Shown here: one piece after another, positions 1 to 12,149 of the stretch
How the letters are laid out: each line of letters begins with the position of its first letter
Numbering within the stretch: position 1 is the stretch's first letter
Source of the DNA: Annulohypoxylon bovei var. microspora
Taxonomy: Eukaryota > Ascomycota > Sordariomycetes > Xylariales > Hypoxylaceae
Direction of reading: 5' to 3'
Assembly: GCA_022836615.1 (NCBI GenBank)
Contig: MU405310.1
Coordinates: 62,001 to 126,000 of the forward strand
DNA: 64,000 nt
Notes under the pieces: model-generated
What the model saw: only the letters and a program-made list of their open reading frames with translations
Databases searched by the model: none
Told to the model about the DNA's origin: nothing
Made by a program: the position numbers and the translations under genes

Positions 1-312
1 AGCGAACTGGTTTTTGCTGTTGTGCAACAATGTCAGTTCTTTAATGTTTTGCACGGACCACTTTAATCATCAGTACAAAGATACTTCAATACCTAATACG
101 TACAAACTTAAACCATGTACTCTTTCGCCCCACACGCCATCCATGCATGTACAACGTTCGCGATAACCTTGGAACTAAGGTCGCTATCAACACATGCATT
201 TCTAAACTGCTGAATGTTACGATAATCATCATCACCAATTGCGCAACTATATATCTTCTTTTGCTTCACGATACCAGTACGCGACTTTGGACAATTTCCT
301 AGGTCGCCATCG
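1..312. other. upstream region of the Gid5 gene
   Basis: No coding sequence is recognisable here. It should hold the promoter and 5' leader of the armadillo-repeat gene that starts at 313. I see no clear TATA box close to the start. Confidence 0.5.
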
Positions 313-3300
313 ATGATGGTTCCTGACCCTCAATCTATCTTAGCCAAGCTCGGCGCAACCATACCAGAGCGACTCGTCGCTTTGAGATACTTGAAGAATG
401 AATTAGTCGGACATAGTCAGAAGAAAGAGGATTGGGTTCGATATGGCGTCCTTCGGCCTATCGTCAAGATCATTACTCTCAAACCATACCAGGCTAATGA
501 TGAAGATCCGCGACTGTCCTTTCTAACTTTGAATACGTTTACCGATGAAGATACTACAAGACTACAAGCTCTACAGCTTCTTGCTAGTTTTGCGAATGGT
601 ATGTACCTATAAATAATGTTACCTAAACTAGAACTACTATAACACTTATATCGTGATGTGAGCTGACGTATTTCTTTTTATAGCTGGCCCTGCCTTTCTC
701 CCTCCACTTCACGCAGCTGGTGCATTGCCCGCGGTCTTGAGTAGCTTGTGTCTTCAAAATCAACATACCTCGATCGCCTTAGCTGCTCTCCGAGTGGTGC
801 GAGACATTGCTGCAGCTGCCGAATATGCTCCTCCATCCTCTCCGATCACCCTGACTTCTCTAGCCGATAAATTGTTTACCGACGACAGTTACTTAGAGTC
901 TCTCCGCCATATCCTCTCTCGGAAAATCCCGAGCGTTGATAATGAGGCACAAACACAAATGATTGCCTATCTAATCAAGAGTCTTTGCCGTGAAGAACGG
1001 CATCAGTCAGAGTTGGTTAGTAGTGGCATTCTTGATGCTCTCGCTACGAAGCTAGCAAGCTTCATTGCCTTCAATGGACAGGTGCTACCAAGGGCCGAGA
1101 TCCTTGCCCGCATTGAAGGTCTTGAAGACCACATACCTACGCCTGCTATGTCTCGTAGTAGCTTGAACGGAGTATTGGGTGCAATCGCTTCCATCATTGG
1201 GGAGTCACCATATCGAGCATGCAAATTAATCTACTCCCCACCGATCCTAGCTACTCTTCCCTTGACTGATATTGATGTAAGCAAAACTTCAATGTCGGCT
1301 TTGGGTCTCATGGAACTGCCTGGAATTCGACCAACAAAACACATGAATTTCCAACCCATGGACTTGCTTCTCCCTTATGATCCACCTCCAGTCAACAACC
1401 ATACTGTGATTCCGCCACCGAGCGTTTTACGAGAAGGCCAGGGCCACAACGGGCGCTCAACATCCAAGTATCAGAATAGTACTACTTCAAGAACTCAATC
1501 AGAGGACAACTCAGCTTCCCTGAACGAGACCGATAGTGAAGAAGCTGAAAGTCCTCTCATACCCTTTCTGATTTGCGCTATTCGATCCTGGCGTAGTCGT
1601 GGTAGCGATGTCCTTGGGGCTACTTCTATCCTAACTTCTCTATTCAAAGCCGGATTGGCTTATAAGACGAGGGAATCCGACTTGGGCCTGCTTATTTTAC
1701 CTATTATTTTGAATATCCTCAAGGAAGCTGAGATGTTGTCTAAGTTCTACGATTTCAATGACTGGGGCTCTAATTTATCCTCGAGGCTCCTTCCTATCGA
1801 GGAGATGCCAGCAATATTGGCACGTCTTATCACCGACAGCGAGTTGCTGCAGAAAGCTGCGTTTGAATGTAACGCAGTGAAATTGTTGTGTAAGCTGCTC
1901 AAAGAAAGCTGTGGACCACCGCCTTCACTTCCCAAATCATGGTCATGGTCCCCACATAATCGAAGTCAAGATTCGACGGATGAACTTCCCCCTGAGTGTC
2001 GCTTAGGAGAAGAGGGCCAGCATAAGCATCTAGTTCATCGAATCAAGGTTAGAGAAAATACCCTAAAGGCCCTCGGCGCATTAGCGACGTACAAAGACGA
2101 TTATCGGAAAGTGGTTGTTGAGCAAGAGGTTATTCCTTACATCGTCGAATCTCTAACCCCAGCTCCCGAGAATCCGATTTCGGTGGTCCTAGCAGCTTGC
2201 TACACGGTTCGTATGCTGTCTCGCTCGGTTAATATCCTTCGGACAACTTTAGTCGACCACGGAGTGTCTGCACCTTTGTGCCAACTACTTCGACACCATG
2301 ATATCGAGGTGCAAGTGGCAGCCTCGGCGTCGGTCTGTAACCTACTCATGGATTTTAGCCCAATGAGAGAGGTAAGTATCACAAAACCCCGTTGGATCTA
2401 CTGAACCAGCACTAACCATTACCTTTTAGCCCCTTGTTGAGGCTGGAATTCTGAAGGAGTTGTGTGAGCATGCACACTCGCATAATGCATCCTTACGATT
2501 GAATTCTCTATGGGCGCTTAAGCATTTGGTACACTCGGCAAGTGTCGATCTCAAGAAAAGTACAGTAGAAGAGCTCGAGTCTGGATGGCTAGTCCGGCTG
2601 ATTTGCGATGATACGGAAGACGATGCTCTTTTCTCGGCAAAGGCTAGGAGTGAAAGGGAGGCGGCTCAAGACACGCTAGATGATATGGACGAGGATATAG
2701 ATATGGGACTTGCCGAGGACCAGTATCGTACCTGGCTCTCGGCGTCTTTCTACAAGACACCCACGACCCGGCCACCTCCTGACGCTCGCATATTGCGTCT
2801 CGCGGAGGCGCGACTGGAGAACCTCCGCGAGGCTGAAATAAACCCGATTCGCAAGGCGAGACATGATGATCTTGCTATTCAGGAGCAAGGCCTAGGATTA
2901 ATAAGGAACCTCATAGGCGGAGCTCACTCGAGTAGCAACGCCGACTCTCCAAATGATACGACGGAGATGATCGATTTCTTGTTCAACACGTTAGGACAAG
3001 ACCGACTATTTGAGATCCTGGCCTCGAAACTACGGGTTAAGGTTCTCCATCCCTTCAGCCAGCGGAATGGTACGGGTGCCGAAACGCGTATTCTTCCCCC
3101 GCAAACCAAGATCATTGAATCAGTCATCTACATATTGGTGCATATAGCGGCTAGTATACCGCGTCATCGGCAACTAGTTGTATCACAGACAGAACTACTC
3201 AAGCAGTTGGCCAAGCTGTTTAACAACCAAGATAGAGAGGTGAGGGTTGCTCTATGTCACCTGATTAACAACTTGACGTGGCAGGACAACGCTAGCGACG

Positions 3301-3443
3301 GTCCTGGGTGTTCGCAGAGGGCTTCCGAGCTTAAGAAACTAGGCTTCCTGTCAAAGCTCGAGGCCCTAAAGGAGGGCGATGACGAACTTGACGTGCGCGA
3401 GCGAGCGAAAGCAGCCTTTTGGCAAATGAAACCGGCCTATTGA
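313..3443 (+). CDS. GID5: GID/CTLH ubiquitin ligase armadillo-repeat subunit (Gid5/Vid28, ARMC8-like)
   Basis: Three exons, 313-598, 684-2371 and 2430-3443, encode 995 aa. Both introns have GTATGT or GTAAGT donors, and the second has an ACTAAC branch site at 2411. The product is an almost continuous alpha-helical armadillo array with Leu/Ala-rich helices typical of ARMC8/Vid28. In yeast this subunit is the scaffold that holds the substrate receptor Gid4 in the GID E3 ligase, which degrades gluconeogenic enzymes when glucose returns. A disordered Ser/Thr/Glu-rich insert lies at about residues 344-385, and an acidic Asp/Glu loop (DDMDEDIDMG) near residue 742. The length is close to yeast Vid28 and longer than human ARMC8, as is usual in fungi. 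The start is the first of two adjacent ATGs; the second would remove one residue. Family assignment is by recognition of the N-terminal block (residues 1-60) and the overall fold. Confidence 0.88.
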
Positions 3444-6400
3444 GACTTTCTTCCGCAATGAGCTGTCTTTAAGAGAAAACGCAATAATTGCGTGTACGAT
3501 TTTTGCGGTGATGGAAAGGAAGGCGAGGCAAAGCGATTTGGTAGCATGCAAATGCTTTAGGATGAATGTATCGATAGCCCACAAAGGCATTCTTGGCGCT
3601 TTGGCGTTACAACGGGAAGGTCTATGTGAAAACATACCCCTTAAAATAATGAAATTATGTTCATACGCGCAATTTGAGTACTGTCGACTACGTGGTTCTA
3701 GGTTTCTACTCTACACAAGTAAGGCATCTTACTGTCGCCCAGCAGCGGTTGTCAACCTTGATTCTAAATAGGTAGTAAATGCTACCATCTGCATGCAGTA
3801 TCGCTGTCGCCCATCTTATGAAGGTAGACCCGTCCGTAACCTTAGTGTTTAAGTAACCAAGTAAGCACCCTTTTCCCACCCAGGCAGACTGCTGATTGTG
3901 CGATAGGCGAAGATGTCACGCCGGAGTATTTGCCCAGGGGGCGGACTACGTGTGCCGGGCGGAGAAGCTTGAAGCAACGAGTCTCTTACCTAAGGTTGTG
4001 ACGGTGCGAGCCAATGGCGCGAACGGCGTGGGTGACACGAGTGACATGGTTTGCTAGGCTTTCATGCAAATATGCCTAGACCTTAGCAAGTAGGCATCAT
4101 TCAGTGACCGCATTTCCCCATATTCGCGAGCGAGCGAGTAGGAGGTCACGTTGACGCCACATGTAGGGAACTCCTTGCCAATTAAAACAAAAAAAATGAA
4201 AGTGAGGAGAACGATGCATCTGAAGATCGAGACCAGGGAGCCTAGGGAAGATCATTGTCTACAGCCATCCATGTAGTTGACGTTCGTTGTTCTACAGCCC
4301 ATTGCCTATCCGGGTTGCTTGCAGAGCGGCGGTTGGCTTCGGTGTTTGGAGATTTGATAGATCTATTTTAGATTACGTAATTACATCGTCAACTTCATTT
4401 ACTCCGTGCCTTAGGTCGGCAGGCGCCGACTAATAACAAGTCTTATCCCCACGACCGCCAGACATGGGTCCAAAAAGCATCCATTAAAGAATACTTGTAT
4501 CGGCCAATTAAAAATCAAATTTCAACCTTGTAATTCCTTATCGATTTTCCTTAAAAGGTTAAAGCCTTCACTTCATGAAGGACATGGGGAAAGCATAAAC
4601 GTTGAATGTGATTGGTTAATTACTTTATACCATGTTTAATTTCTCGTAAACTGTCTTTTAATTGGTTAGAAGGGCTGGTTTCAGTGGATGCTTTTTGGAC
4701 CCATGTCTGGCGGTCGTGGGGATAACGAGAAAGTGGTCTGTGTGTCCGACCACGCTAACGTGGCATGAGACTCGAAAGGACGAAGGACGTCTAAACAAGC
4801 TTGCCATTCTACTTCGTACCAACTTCCAACTTCCGCCGGTTGTTGGACCATCTCGAATTCATTCGAGTAGGAAAAAAGAAAGAAAAAAAGAAAAAGAAAA
4901 AAAAGGCCTCGTCTGGTGGTATGACACCCGTGTCGTCGATCACCATCTAAGACAGGTCTAGCGTTGCATATCGATGAATGGTTTCCGTAAAAGCCGGGGT
5001 AGCTGCATGCAATTGAGGCTCTCAATGGTCCAAACGTTTCGTTCTCCAAGTCTCCCCTCTTTCGAGCTCCGTCTTGACCTTCAGAGTAATGATGAGCTTG
5101 ATAAATCGAACCAGAACCAAAACCAAGAGCGATCGATCAAAACAACATCTTGGCTTTGGAGTCGTTAATGAGAAACGCCCATCGTTTCGGTGTCTACAAC
5201 TATGCGCTATGTACCCGTCCCTAGGAGCTCAAGTGGTGATGGATGGGTAATATAATCGAGTTTTCACCTCGCACAATATCTTCATCTTAATCACGTCACC
5301 TCACGCCAAGTCGACGCCACTATGTATTTTGCCCAGTCGCTTACTTACCCTACCGGCCTTCATCGGATGTCGATTGTCGAAGCTTCCCCTGCAAGCTCCG
5401 GCATTGATTCACGATTCTAGCTCAACTTGGTGTATCCATTATTACCTTTTCTAGATCGAACGTGGTCGAGCCTTCGGTGGGGGACCTATCACCATATTCA
5501 AATCGTGCATCTTGTGCTAGCTCCTCCGATGCTGCCGTGAAGCCATCCACCAATGTCGCCATTCCCGCAACAAGGCCACGGCTAATATTGTTACATATGT
5601 ATGTATGTACTCGTCGCTAAAACACGTTTAGTCCGTTGGAATCTTGACGCCATTGCCGAGAATTCCTCACATTTGCTGACCCAAGCCGGGCGAAAGTTGC
5701 GCCCTCTGCTGAACAATATTATTTCTCAAGCTCTCAATATCATTTGTAAGATATCCTCGCCACCCTTCGTCTGCCTGTCTAAGGCATATGATTATGGATT
5801 CTGTTCAAAGAGGTAGTCCATTGAAAAGCACTTCCCAATTCAAGTATTGTTATCGGTTTAAGCCGATTGCGAGCTGCCACGTTCTTGTAATAGCTGCTGA
5901 GTCTAGCAGCTTCCCCACATTAGGGCTGAAGGATCGTGAACCATATTGGCTCAAGAGCCATGTGCTACAAACACTCTTGATTCCATGCCTTATTTCCTTC
6001 GTTTTAGAGTCTTCTGACACCGAGTCGCTCCGTCGACTTCCGTGACATGGGTCCTAATATGTATGTACATACATATGTAGAACCCCGAGTGGGTAACAGT
6101 GTAGTCTATCCCATGCCACTAACGCATCATCACCATGATCCCGTCGTGATCCGCCGCCCGCACTCTACCGGACCTTGTGGAAGATTCTATACAATGGTGA
6201 GTGATGGTTGGATCATATGATCATCTGAGCGGAAAACTTCGTGCGGATCTCGGCTTTAGTTACCACCGCATCAGATCCTTGGCCATTGAGTCATCGCCAA
6301 TAACGCTTTCCGAGCTTTGTGAGGTTGCAACTCTACCGCATTCGATCTTCGATGCGTGGGCAAGGGCTGTCGTTTCTATTATAATACGAGCCTTGTCCGC

Positions 6401-6564
6401 CTTCGTTTTCCTACTCGCTCACCAAGCTACACAACGAATCACAGCAAGTACCGTGATCCAAAGGCTATAACAGACTTCCCCCTATTCACTTTGATAGTGA
6501 TATCTCCTATTTTGAACCACTCAGGCTTGCCTAGTAGGTATCAACAAAACAAACTAACAACACT
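3444..6564. other. intergenic region, 3.1 kb
   Basis: No convincing gene. The short open frames here lack introns, family features and coding composition. The region holds the fold-back repeat at 4443-4725, a purine-rich A/G tract near 4868-4905, and a perfect 20 bp palindrome of TATG/CATA type at 6057-6076. The last few hundred bases should contain the promoter of the opsin-related gene. Confidence 0.55.
4443..4725. repeat. fold-back (inverted-repeat) element
   Basis: Two perfect 41-base inverted arms, 4443-4483 and 4685-4725, begin TTATCCCCACGACCGCCAGA and end with its complement. They are separated by about 201 bp. Weaker complementarity continues inwards, for example CCAATTAAAA against TTTTAATTGG. 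A small palindrome (CTTCATGAAG, 4571-4580) sits close to the centre. The whole 283 bp could fold into one long hairpin. No protein is encoded and I cannot see a convincing target-site duplication, so MITE, decayed fold-back element or segmental inverted duplication are all possible. Confidence 0.75.
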
Positions 6565-7613
6565 ATGGCGATTCTACTACATCGTGCGAACGATGCCCTC
6601 AACATCAACCCTCCGAGCGGAAATGAGGAGCTGAGTGTGAACGGTAGCGACTGGCTATGGGCAGTAACGGCTATCTACGTTGTTTCGTTTATTGTCTTCT
6701 TTGCCACTAGCTTTGTGGCACGATCGGGCGAAAAGATCTTTCATTATCTCTTCACAATTGCTCTTCTTACCGGTACTATCTCTTACTATGCTATCGCTGC
6801 TGATCTAGCCTATGTGGCCGTCCCGGTTGTCAACTCTAAGCCTGTCGAGACATGGGTTCGTCAAATCTTCTGGGCCGAGTATGTCAACTGGGTTGTCAGC
6901 TACCCCGTTGTTGCGATTGCTCTGGGTTTACTGAGCGGCGTCTCATGGGCAACCATCCTCTATAACGTTGCTCTGTCGTGGACCTGGTAAGCATTTGCGG
7001 GAATCGATATACCCCTTCCTCCTCGATTCGGCTAACCGATGTCAGGGTCATTTCGTACCTCGTTGGCGCCTTTACGACCTCTAACTACAAATGGGGGTTC
7101 TACGCCTTTGGAACGACTGCATGGGCTCTTCTCGCATTCAGCACACTCGCAGGTGGTTCGACTGCAGCCAAGCGTGTTGGTGTTGCCAGAGACCGTATGT
7201 GTTTCCTTTCCATCTTTGTCCTTCTAATTTCGAGGATCCACCTATTCAAAAATAGATTCGAGAGCTAGAAATTTAAATCATCAATGAAAACAGAAGTTAC
7301 TAACCGTGATACTGCAGACACGCTACTAGCAGGATGGGTTAACTTCCTGTGGCTCTTGTACCCCATCGCCTGGGGTCTCTCGGATGGTGGAAACAAGATT
7401 GGTGTCACACCAGCTTACATCTTCTTCGGTATTCTCGATGTCCTACTGGTTCCATTCTTGTCATTTGCCTTCCTGTTCCTCGCCCGCAACTGGGACTACG
7501 GCAAGTTGAACATCGCGTTCACTCGATACGGCCGTGTTCACCAAGCCGGAGAATTCCCCGAGAAGACCGCCACCGCTCCGGCGCAACCCGTCGTCGGTGA
7601 GCAGGCCGCATAG
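6565..7613 (+). CDS. opsin-related seven-helix membrane protein (ORP/Hsp30-Yro2 type)
   Basis: Exons 6565-6986, 7046-7194 and 7318-7613 encode 288 aa with seven hydrophobic helices. Both introns have good branch sites (GCTAACC at 7031; TACTAACC in the second). It aligns with microbial-type rhodopsins but lacks the key residues. The retinal-binding lysine of helix G is Val235 (motif LDVLLVPFLSF), although the Asp four residues before it is kept as Asp231. In helix C the proton-acceptor Asp is Asn108 and the proton-donor Asp is Ala119. These substitutions point to the non-photoactive opsin-related proteins of fungi, which include the stress-induced plasma-membrane proteins Hsp30, Yro2 and Mrh1 and modulate H+-ATPase or membrane stress responses. 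The cytoplasmic tail is Ala/Pro-rich. Function in this organism is inferred from the family. Confidence 0.9.
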
Positions 7614-8220
7614 ACGGACCGAGTATTGATATAGGATATGCGACTTTGCCCCGCGTTGAACGTCGATTGCAGGTCTTCCGCAAGTCGCTCGATCCTTTCA
7701 CATACTCAACTCACTTCACCCAACCTCGTTCGGTGTCAAACATGGTAGGCTGGGCCTGTCACTCTTTTACGATGTGATGACCACGATTCGTCACGAATCT
7801 GTACGATCTTATGCGGTCTTAATCAATCCAATTGAGGTATTGGACGGTCGCGGTACAATTATACCCCCTCGCTCGTTATGGAAAGATGGAAGAGGAGGAA
7901 AAGAAGAATTTATACCCTTGGTGATAGTCAGGTGTCGAGGAAAAGAGGAAAAGAGGAAAGGACAGTGGTCTGGTAATATTTAATGGTAGTAATAGTGTTG
8001 AGACGAATAAAATACCCTCTCGTTGTTTTATGAAGGTTTCTTCCGTTCCTCGAAGGCTTGAATATCCTTCTAAGCTAGTTGACTAGAGAACTTTAAATAA
8101 TACTCGTGGAGATATAACACGCCGCCGCATGACACTAGCGGGGCTGCCTCTTCTCGCTTAATCAATTGGTCAATTGGACTGCTTTAGTTATAGAGCGTTC
8201 TTCCTACAAGATTCTTATAA
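7614..8220. other. intergenic region between the opsin-related gene and tRNA-Phe
   Basis: It holds the 3' untranslated region of the opsin-related gene, followed by sequence with no gene or clear repeat. A purine-rich GGAAAAGAGGAAAAG run lies near 7940. Confidence 0.5.
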
Positions 8221-8311
8221 GCGGGGTTAGCTCAGCTGGGAGAGCGTCAGACTGAAGATCAACTTCACTCTTGAAATCTGAAGGTCATGTGTTCGATCCA
8301 CATACACCGCA
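8221..8311 (+). tRNA. tRNA-Phe (GAA), with intron
   Basis: The gene folds as a standard cloverleaf. The acceptor is GCGGGGT against ACACCGC with one mismatch, the D arm contains TAGCTCAGCTGGGA, the anticodon loop is CTGAAGA and the T arm contains GTTCGATCC. An 18-base intron (8258-8275) begins one base after the GAA anticodon, the canonical 37/38 position, and its ACTTCA can pair with the anticodon loop. Without the intron the tRNA is 73 nt including the discriminator A at 8311. It closely resembles filamentous-ascomycete tRNA-Phe. Confidence 0.97.
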
Positions 8312-8318
8312 CATTAAA

Positions 8319-8325
8319 TTTTTTT
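8319..8325 (+). terminator. RNA polymerase III terminator of tRNA-Phe
   Basis: A run of seven T residues begins eight bases after the tRNA 3' end, the usual position and form of a pol III stop. Confidence 0.85.
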
Positions 8326-8988
8326 CTCTATTCGATTCCTACATCTATCTACACTTTCTTTTTGCCTTAATTTACTTCAAACCTCGAAGTTATAATAATT
8401 TAATTGTTTTGGGATAGAAAATCCCTTTTTTTGTAAAGCCTAATAATGCCCAGGTGTGCTGTACGATCAGGTCTGGGAGACTTCATTCAATATTTAGGTG
8501 GGTAGGTACCTACCTACCTAACTTTTCTACTAAAAGATAGTTACATACAGCCACCACCAACCAGTTGCCAATGTCTTGCTAGTTAGTGGGAATATAATGT
8601 TTTTAAACATTTGAAAATATAGGGAAGTGCTGGTTGGCCAAAGGGTTTTTCTTCCTAATGGTGTGAAGATAATGGAAACAATGAAACCCCAAAACTGGAG
8701 TCGTCAAATACATGCATAAAACATCGGTTTCGGTTATGCCTTCTTTATCATGAGATCATCCTTTATCCCTAATACCTATGGTAGGTAGCTAGTACCTTTC
8801 TTCTTAGACGTCGTAATAACAACTATAAATCATAGGTATAGCAACAACCATTACAGAAGTCATCTTAGACGTGTACTGACTGCTTTGCTTTGAATTTAAC
8901 AATATAATCCGCGCACCTCACCTAATCTTACGACTGATCATCTATCCATACCACAAATATAAGCCTCTGCCTCGAAAATAACAGTAAA
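8326..8988. other. intergenic region upstream of the kinase-like gene
   Basis: AT-rich sequence with no gene. It carries a GTAGGTACCTACCTACCTA tract at about 8502-8520, one of many such short tracts in the window. The promoter of the kinase-like gene should lie in its last part. Confidence 0.5.
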
Positions 8989-11900
8989 ATGCAGAATAGA
9001 GCACATGAATTTCTTGAGAGGGACCAGTATTCCATAGACAATCAGACCCAAGATTACGGAGAACATTACCGAAGCTCTGCGGCTCAATTTACGAAATATA
9101 GACAGCAGGGTGGGGACTATAAGAAACTTGACGAAATTTGGACATGTCGAGCAGAATGGTTGTTGCAGCCGTTTCCGAGAAGACCATACCACGGGCGGCC
9201 AGATAGAGTCAGGGGGGAATGGACTCGATCGCCGTACAAAAGAGTTAGGGAGAGTTCAACTCAGACAATAGACATCGATAGCACCCCTGATTTGTACGAC
9301 CCACAACCTTGGAATATAGTAAGGAGGAGATATGACCAAATTCGGGGGTTTTTTGGAGGTGTGGATGAGAAGTATGAGGTTAGGCAGGTGCTGGGCTATA
9401 GTGATAGATCCATTGTTGTAAAGGTCCATCATTGGCTTGAGGGTGCCGAATACTATCGGGAGCATGTGGCAAAGCTTCCTTTGCCAGGTTGGACGAGTTC
9501 ACAACTCCGCGCAGAAGCAAAATATTTAAGAGTAAGTGGTTAAATCTAGTCACCGTATACTAACAATTCATGAATCTGCTAACGGACTCGGGCTCGTAGC
9601 AAGTAGGCCGCGCGGCCCATTGCATCCATGCGCTCGATCCGGAGGAGGAGGGTATACGCCCCCAAAAAGAACTTCCGTACGATACAATAGACCGGCAGGA
9701 TTCGAGCTCCGAGGAAGAATCCAGCGGGTCGGAGAGCCGCGAGGATGAACCTCCGCCGTCACAGAATTTGACGCGGCGACAACGAATAAATGCTGACCCC
9801 GGCGCTTACTTACTTAAGGCAAAGTTACACCGAAGGAGAGTGAGAAAAGAAAGAAGATGGTGGAGGACGAGAGAGAAGGCACTGGAAGTATACGAAGAGT
9901 TGCCCGAGGAGGAAGCCTTTGATTTGCAAGAGACATGGGATTTACTGCGCACGGATTTTATTCTTTTCGATTACAAGATGAACGGGGACTTAGCGCATCT
10001 CATTTACAAACTCGAAGCGCAGAATGTGAACACCCCTAATCGCGTCCTCTGGTCCTTTTGGCTTTGCTGTATGTTAAAGCTCCGACTTCATCCTATACAG
10101 TTTGACTAATAGAGATACTAGTAATCAAGGCTTGCATAGCTTTAGAGTAAGGAATCACCTCTTGCAATGCTGTGCGTGGGGGAGTAATCATCTTCCTAGG
10201 CATAGTCTTAAGCTACCTATGCACTCTTCAGATTATGCTAATATACTGGACTTGTGTAGGTATCCTCCGCGGAAGTTTCATCCTCGCCGACATACTGGGA
10301 AGGATGCCGAAGGGGATTTATTCGAAGACATCCCAGTTGTCACTCGGAGGTGGGCAGGAAAGCGGATGGTCCATTTCGATATTGACCCTAAAAATAGTAA
10401 GGTTTCCTCAACGCTCTATTCGACAACATGGGTATTAACTGTGATAACTCTTAAGTACTCATCGATCACTTGGATATAATTTCCGGGGGCGGCGAACATG
10501 CCTTGGTCCCTGGATTAAGGGTAGGCTTGCGACATGAAGAGGTATATTATCCTAGACGTGCTAATTCTGGCGATAGCTCGCGGACTTTGGGTCGGCGAAG
10601 AAGATAAAACCTGAGAAGGGAAAGTAAGTTCTATCATGATTCCAAATAGAATATCGAATTTAGCTTATAATGCACTATAGCGATTATTACCTCGAAAAGC
10701 GGGAACTTGGGAAATACGGCTACTTAGCACCCGAGCAGTTCGGAGCAGACTGGGAATACGTAGCAGCTACAGAATACGATGGATTCCAGATCTCGGAACA
10801 ACCGATTGCCGGTACCTACGGGTCGTGGACGAACATATGGGGGATTGCATTGGTGACACCCCCCTAAAAGCACGGTAGAAAGCATTAGAAATGATCTAAC
10901 ATGTATACCTGCCTACAGACGATGTGGGTGATGATAACGAAAATGCGCCCACCTCTGCCACCTCAGAACAGCCAATACAGCCGCCAAGTCGAATACGGCC
11001 CGAATGACCATGCCCACTACTGCCCGGTCATCTTCGACGATAATCCTCAGTACAACTATATAGACGAAGAACTCAGGACTACGATCAGGGATTGCATGAG
11101 GCATGACCCCAGAGAACGACCAACACTGGCTGCTCTCCTCGAGCAGGCAAGAAACGGCGTGGCACGGCAGTTCCCGGGTGAGAGCGACGATTATATCAAA
11201 GGATGGGTTCAAAATTTGGTACGTGTGAGAGCAGGTCATATATACTGGCACTCGATCCTTGCTTCGCGGATCTCCTTTTCATGATTTCTTGGTCGAGCCC
11301 CTGGCTAACTTCTGTGTAGTACGTCGAGCGGTTTCCTTTCTCTCTTATTTCCTATTATTCAGTTCAGCTAGGCGTCGTCCGGAGAAAGTGACATGCTTCG
11401 TAGAAACAAGGTATTAAACTACTGACAATTATATCTTAACTATATTAGGATCTTCAACGCTACTACCGCTGAAGTGGGTAGTGTTAGAGGTGGCGGAGGC
11501 GAAAGCGAAGGTGGAGATGGAAGTGGAAGTGAAAATGGAAGTGTAAGTGGAGGTAGCGGAAGTGAAGGTGGTGGCGACGGTGGCGACGGTGGCGACGGTG
11601 GCCTGGGTGGTTCCCCCCCGGGTATGCCCCCGTTTCCAGGACCTGGGCCTTTAGAAGTCAACCTCCCACAGCCTGAGCCTTCAATGCCCCCGCCCTCGGG
11701 AGGAGATGAGCCTTCGGGACTTGGAACCATAGGAAATAGGCGTCCACCTTTTTCGGACGGGGTTTTGTGGCCCAGGAATTGGGGGGCCCGGCCCGGGGGA
11801 GGAGGACCTTCGGGATCTAGAACCAGGACCGGACCACTGGGGCCCAGGACTGCATCATCGATATCTAAGACGTCGGGGCGCAGGGTTGGAGCATTCAGAC

Positions 11901-12149
11901 TTAGAGGGAAAGCAGCCGGCCCGTTAGGAAATCGTGCCGGAGCGTTGGTAGCCGGGACTTTGGCAAGTTCATTTGATGCGATAACAAGAGGAATGAGAGG
12001 TACGTGCTTCCTCCCGTCGATTGCTATTTCCTAGTAGCAAAAAGTGCTCGGGACACGTTGCTCTAGACATCTCCTCAATCTCTCCGAAACATTTGCTAAC
12101 ACCCGGTGGTATAGGCTTATTTTTGGGAAACAATAGACCCCGTCGTTGA
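8989..12149 (+). CDS. fungal protein-kinase-like protein with Gly/Pro-rich C-terminal tail
   Basis: Eleven exons can be joined in frame: 8989-9531, 9600-10068, 10122-10146, 10260-10396, 10456-10520, 10577-10623, 10681-10852, 10919-11218, 11320-11330, 11449-11999 and 12115-12149, giving 784 aa. The kinase landmarks appear in order: a degenerate glycine loop and VVKV lysine at about 132-143, an acidic Ser/Glu-rich insert in the N lobe, the catalytic loop HFDIDPKN from about 383, DFG at 416-418, APE at 445-447, and a C lobe ending with a PRERPT motif. HxD, DFG and APE are all intact, so activity is possible. Residues 590-773 are a Gly/Ser- then Pro/Gly-rich low-complexity tail. The protein belongs to the large, lineage-variable group of fungal kinase-like ORFs with no assigned role. 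The 11-base exon 9 with a GTTTCC donor is the weakest step; without it the protein would end soon after residue 586. Confidence 0.75.

Noticed and set aside
4662..5168. Overlapping frames of 64-122 codons on both strands
   Set aside because: One arm of the fold-back repeat and a purine-rich tract create them. They have no domain, signal peptide or splice chain.
11440..11730. 96-codon Pro-rich frame on the minus strand
   Set aside because: It is the complement of the Gly/Ser-rich tail of the kinase-like gene; a Gly-rich frame read backwards gives Pro/Ser.
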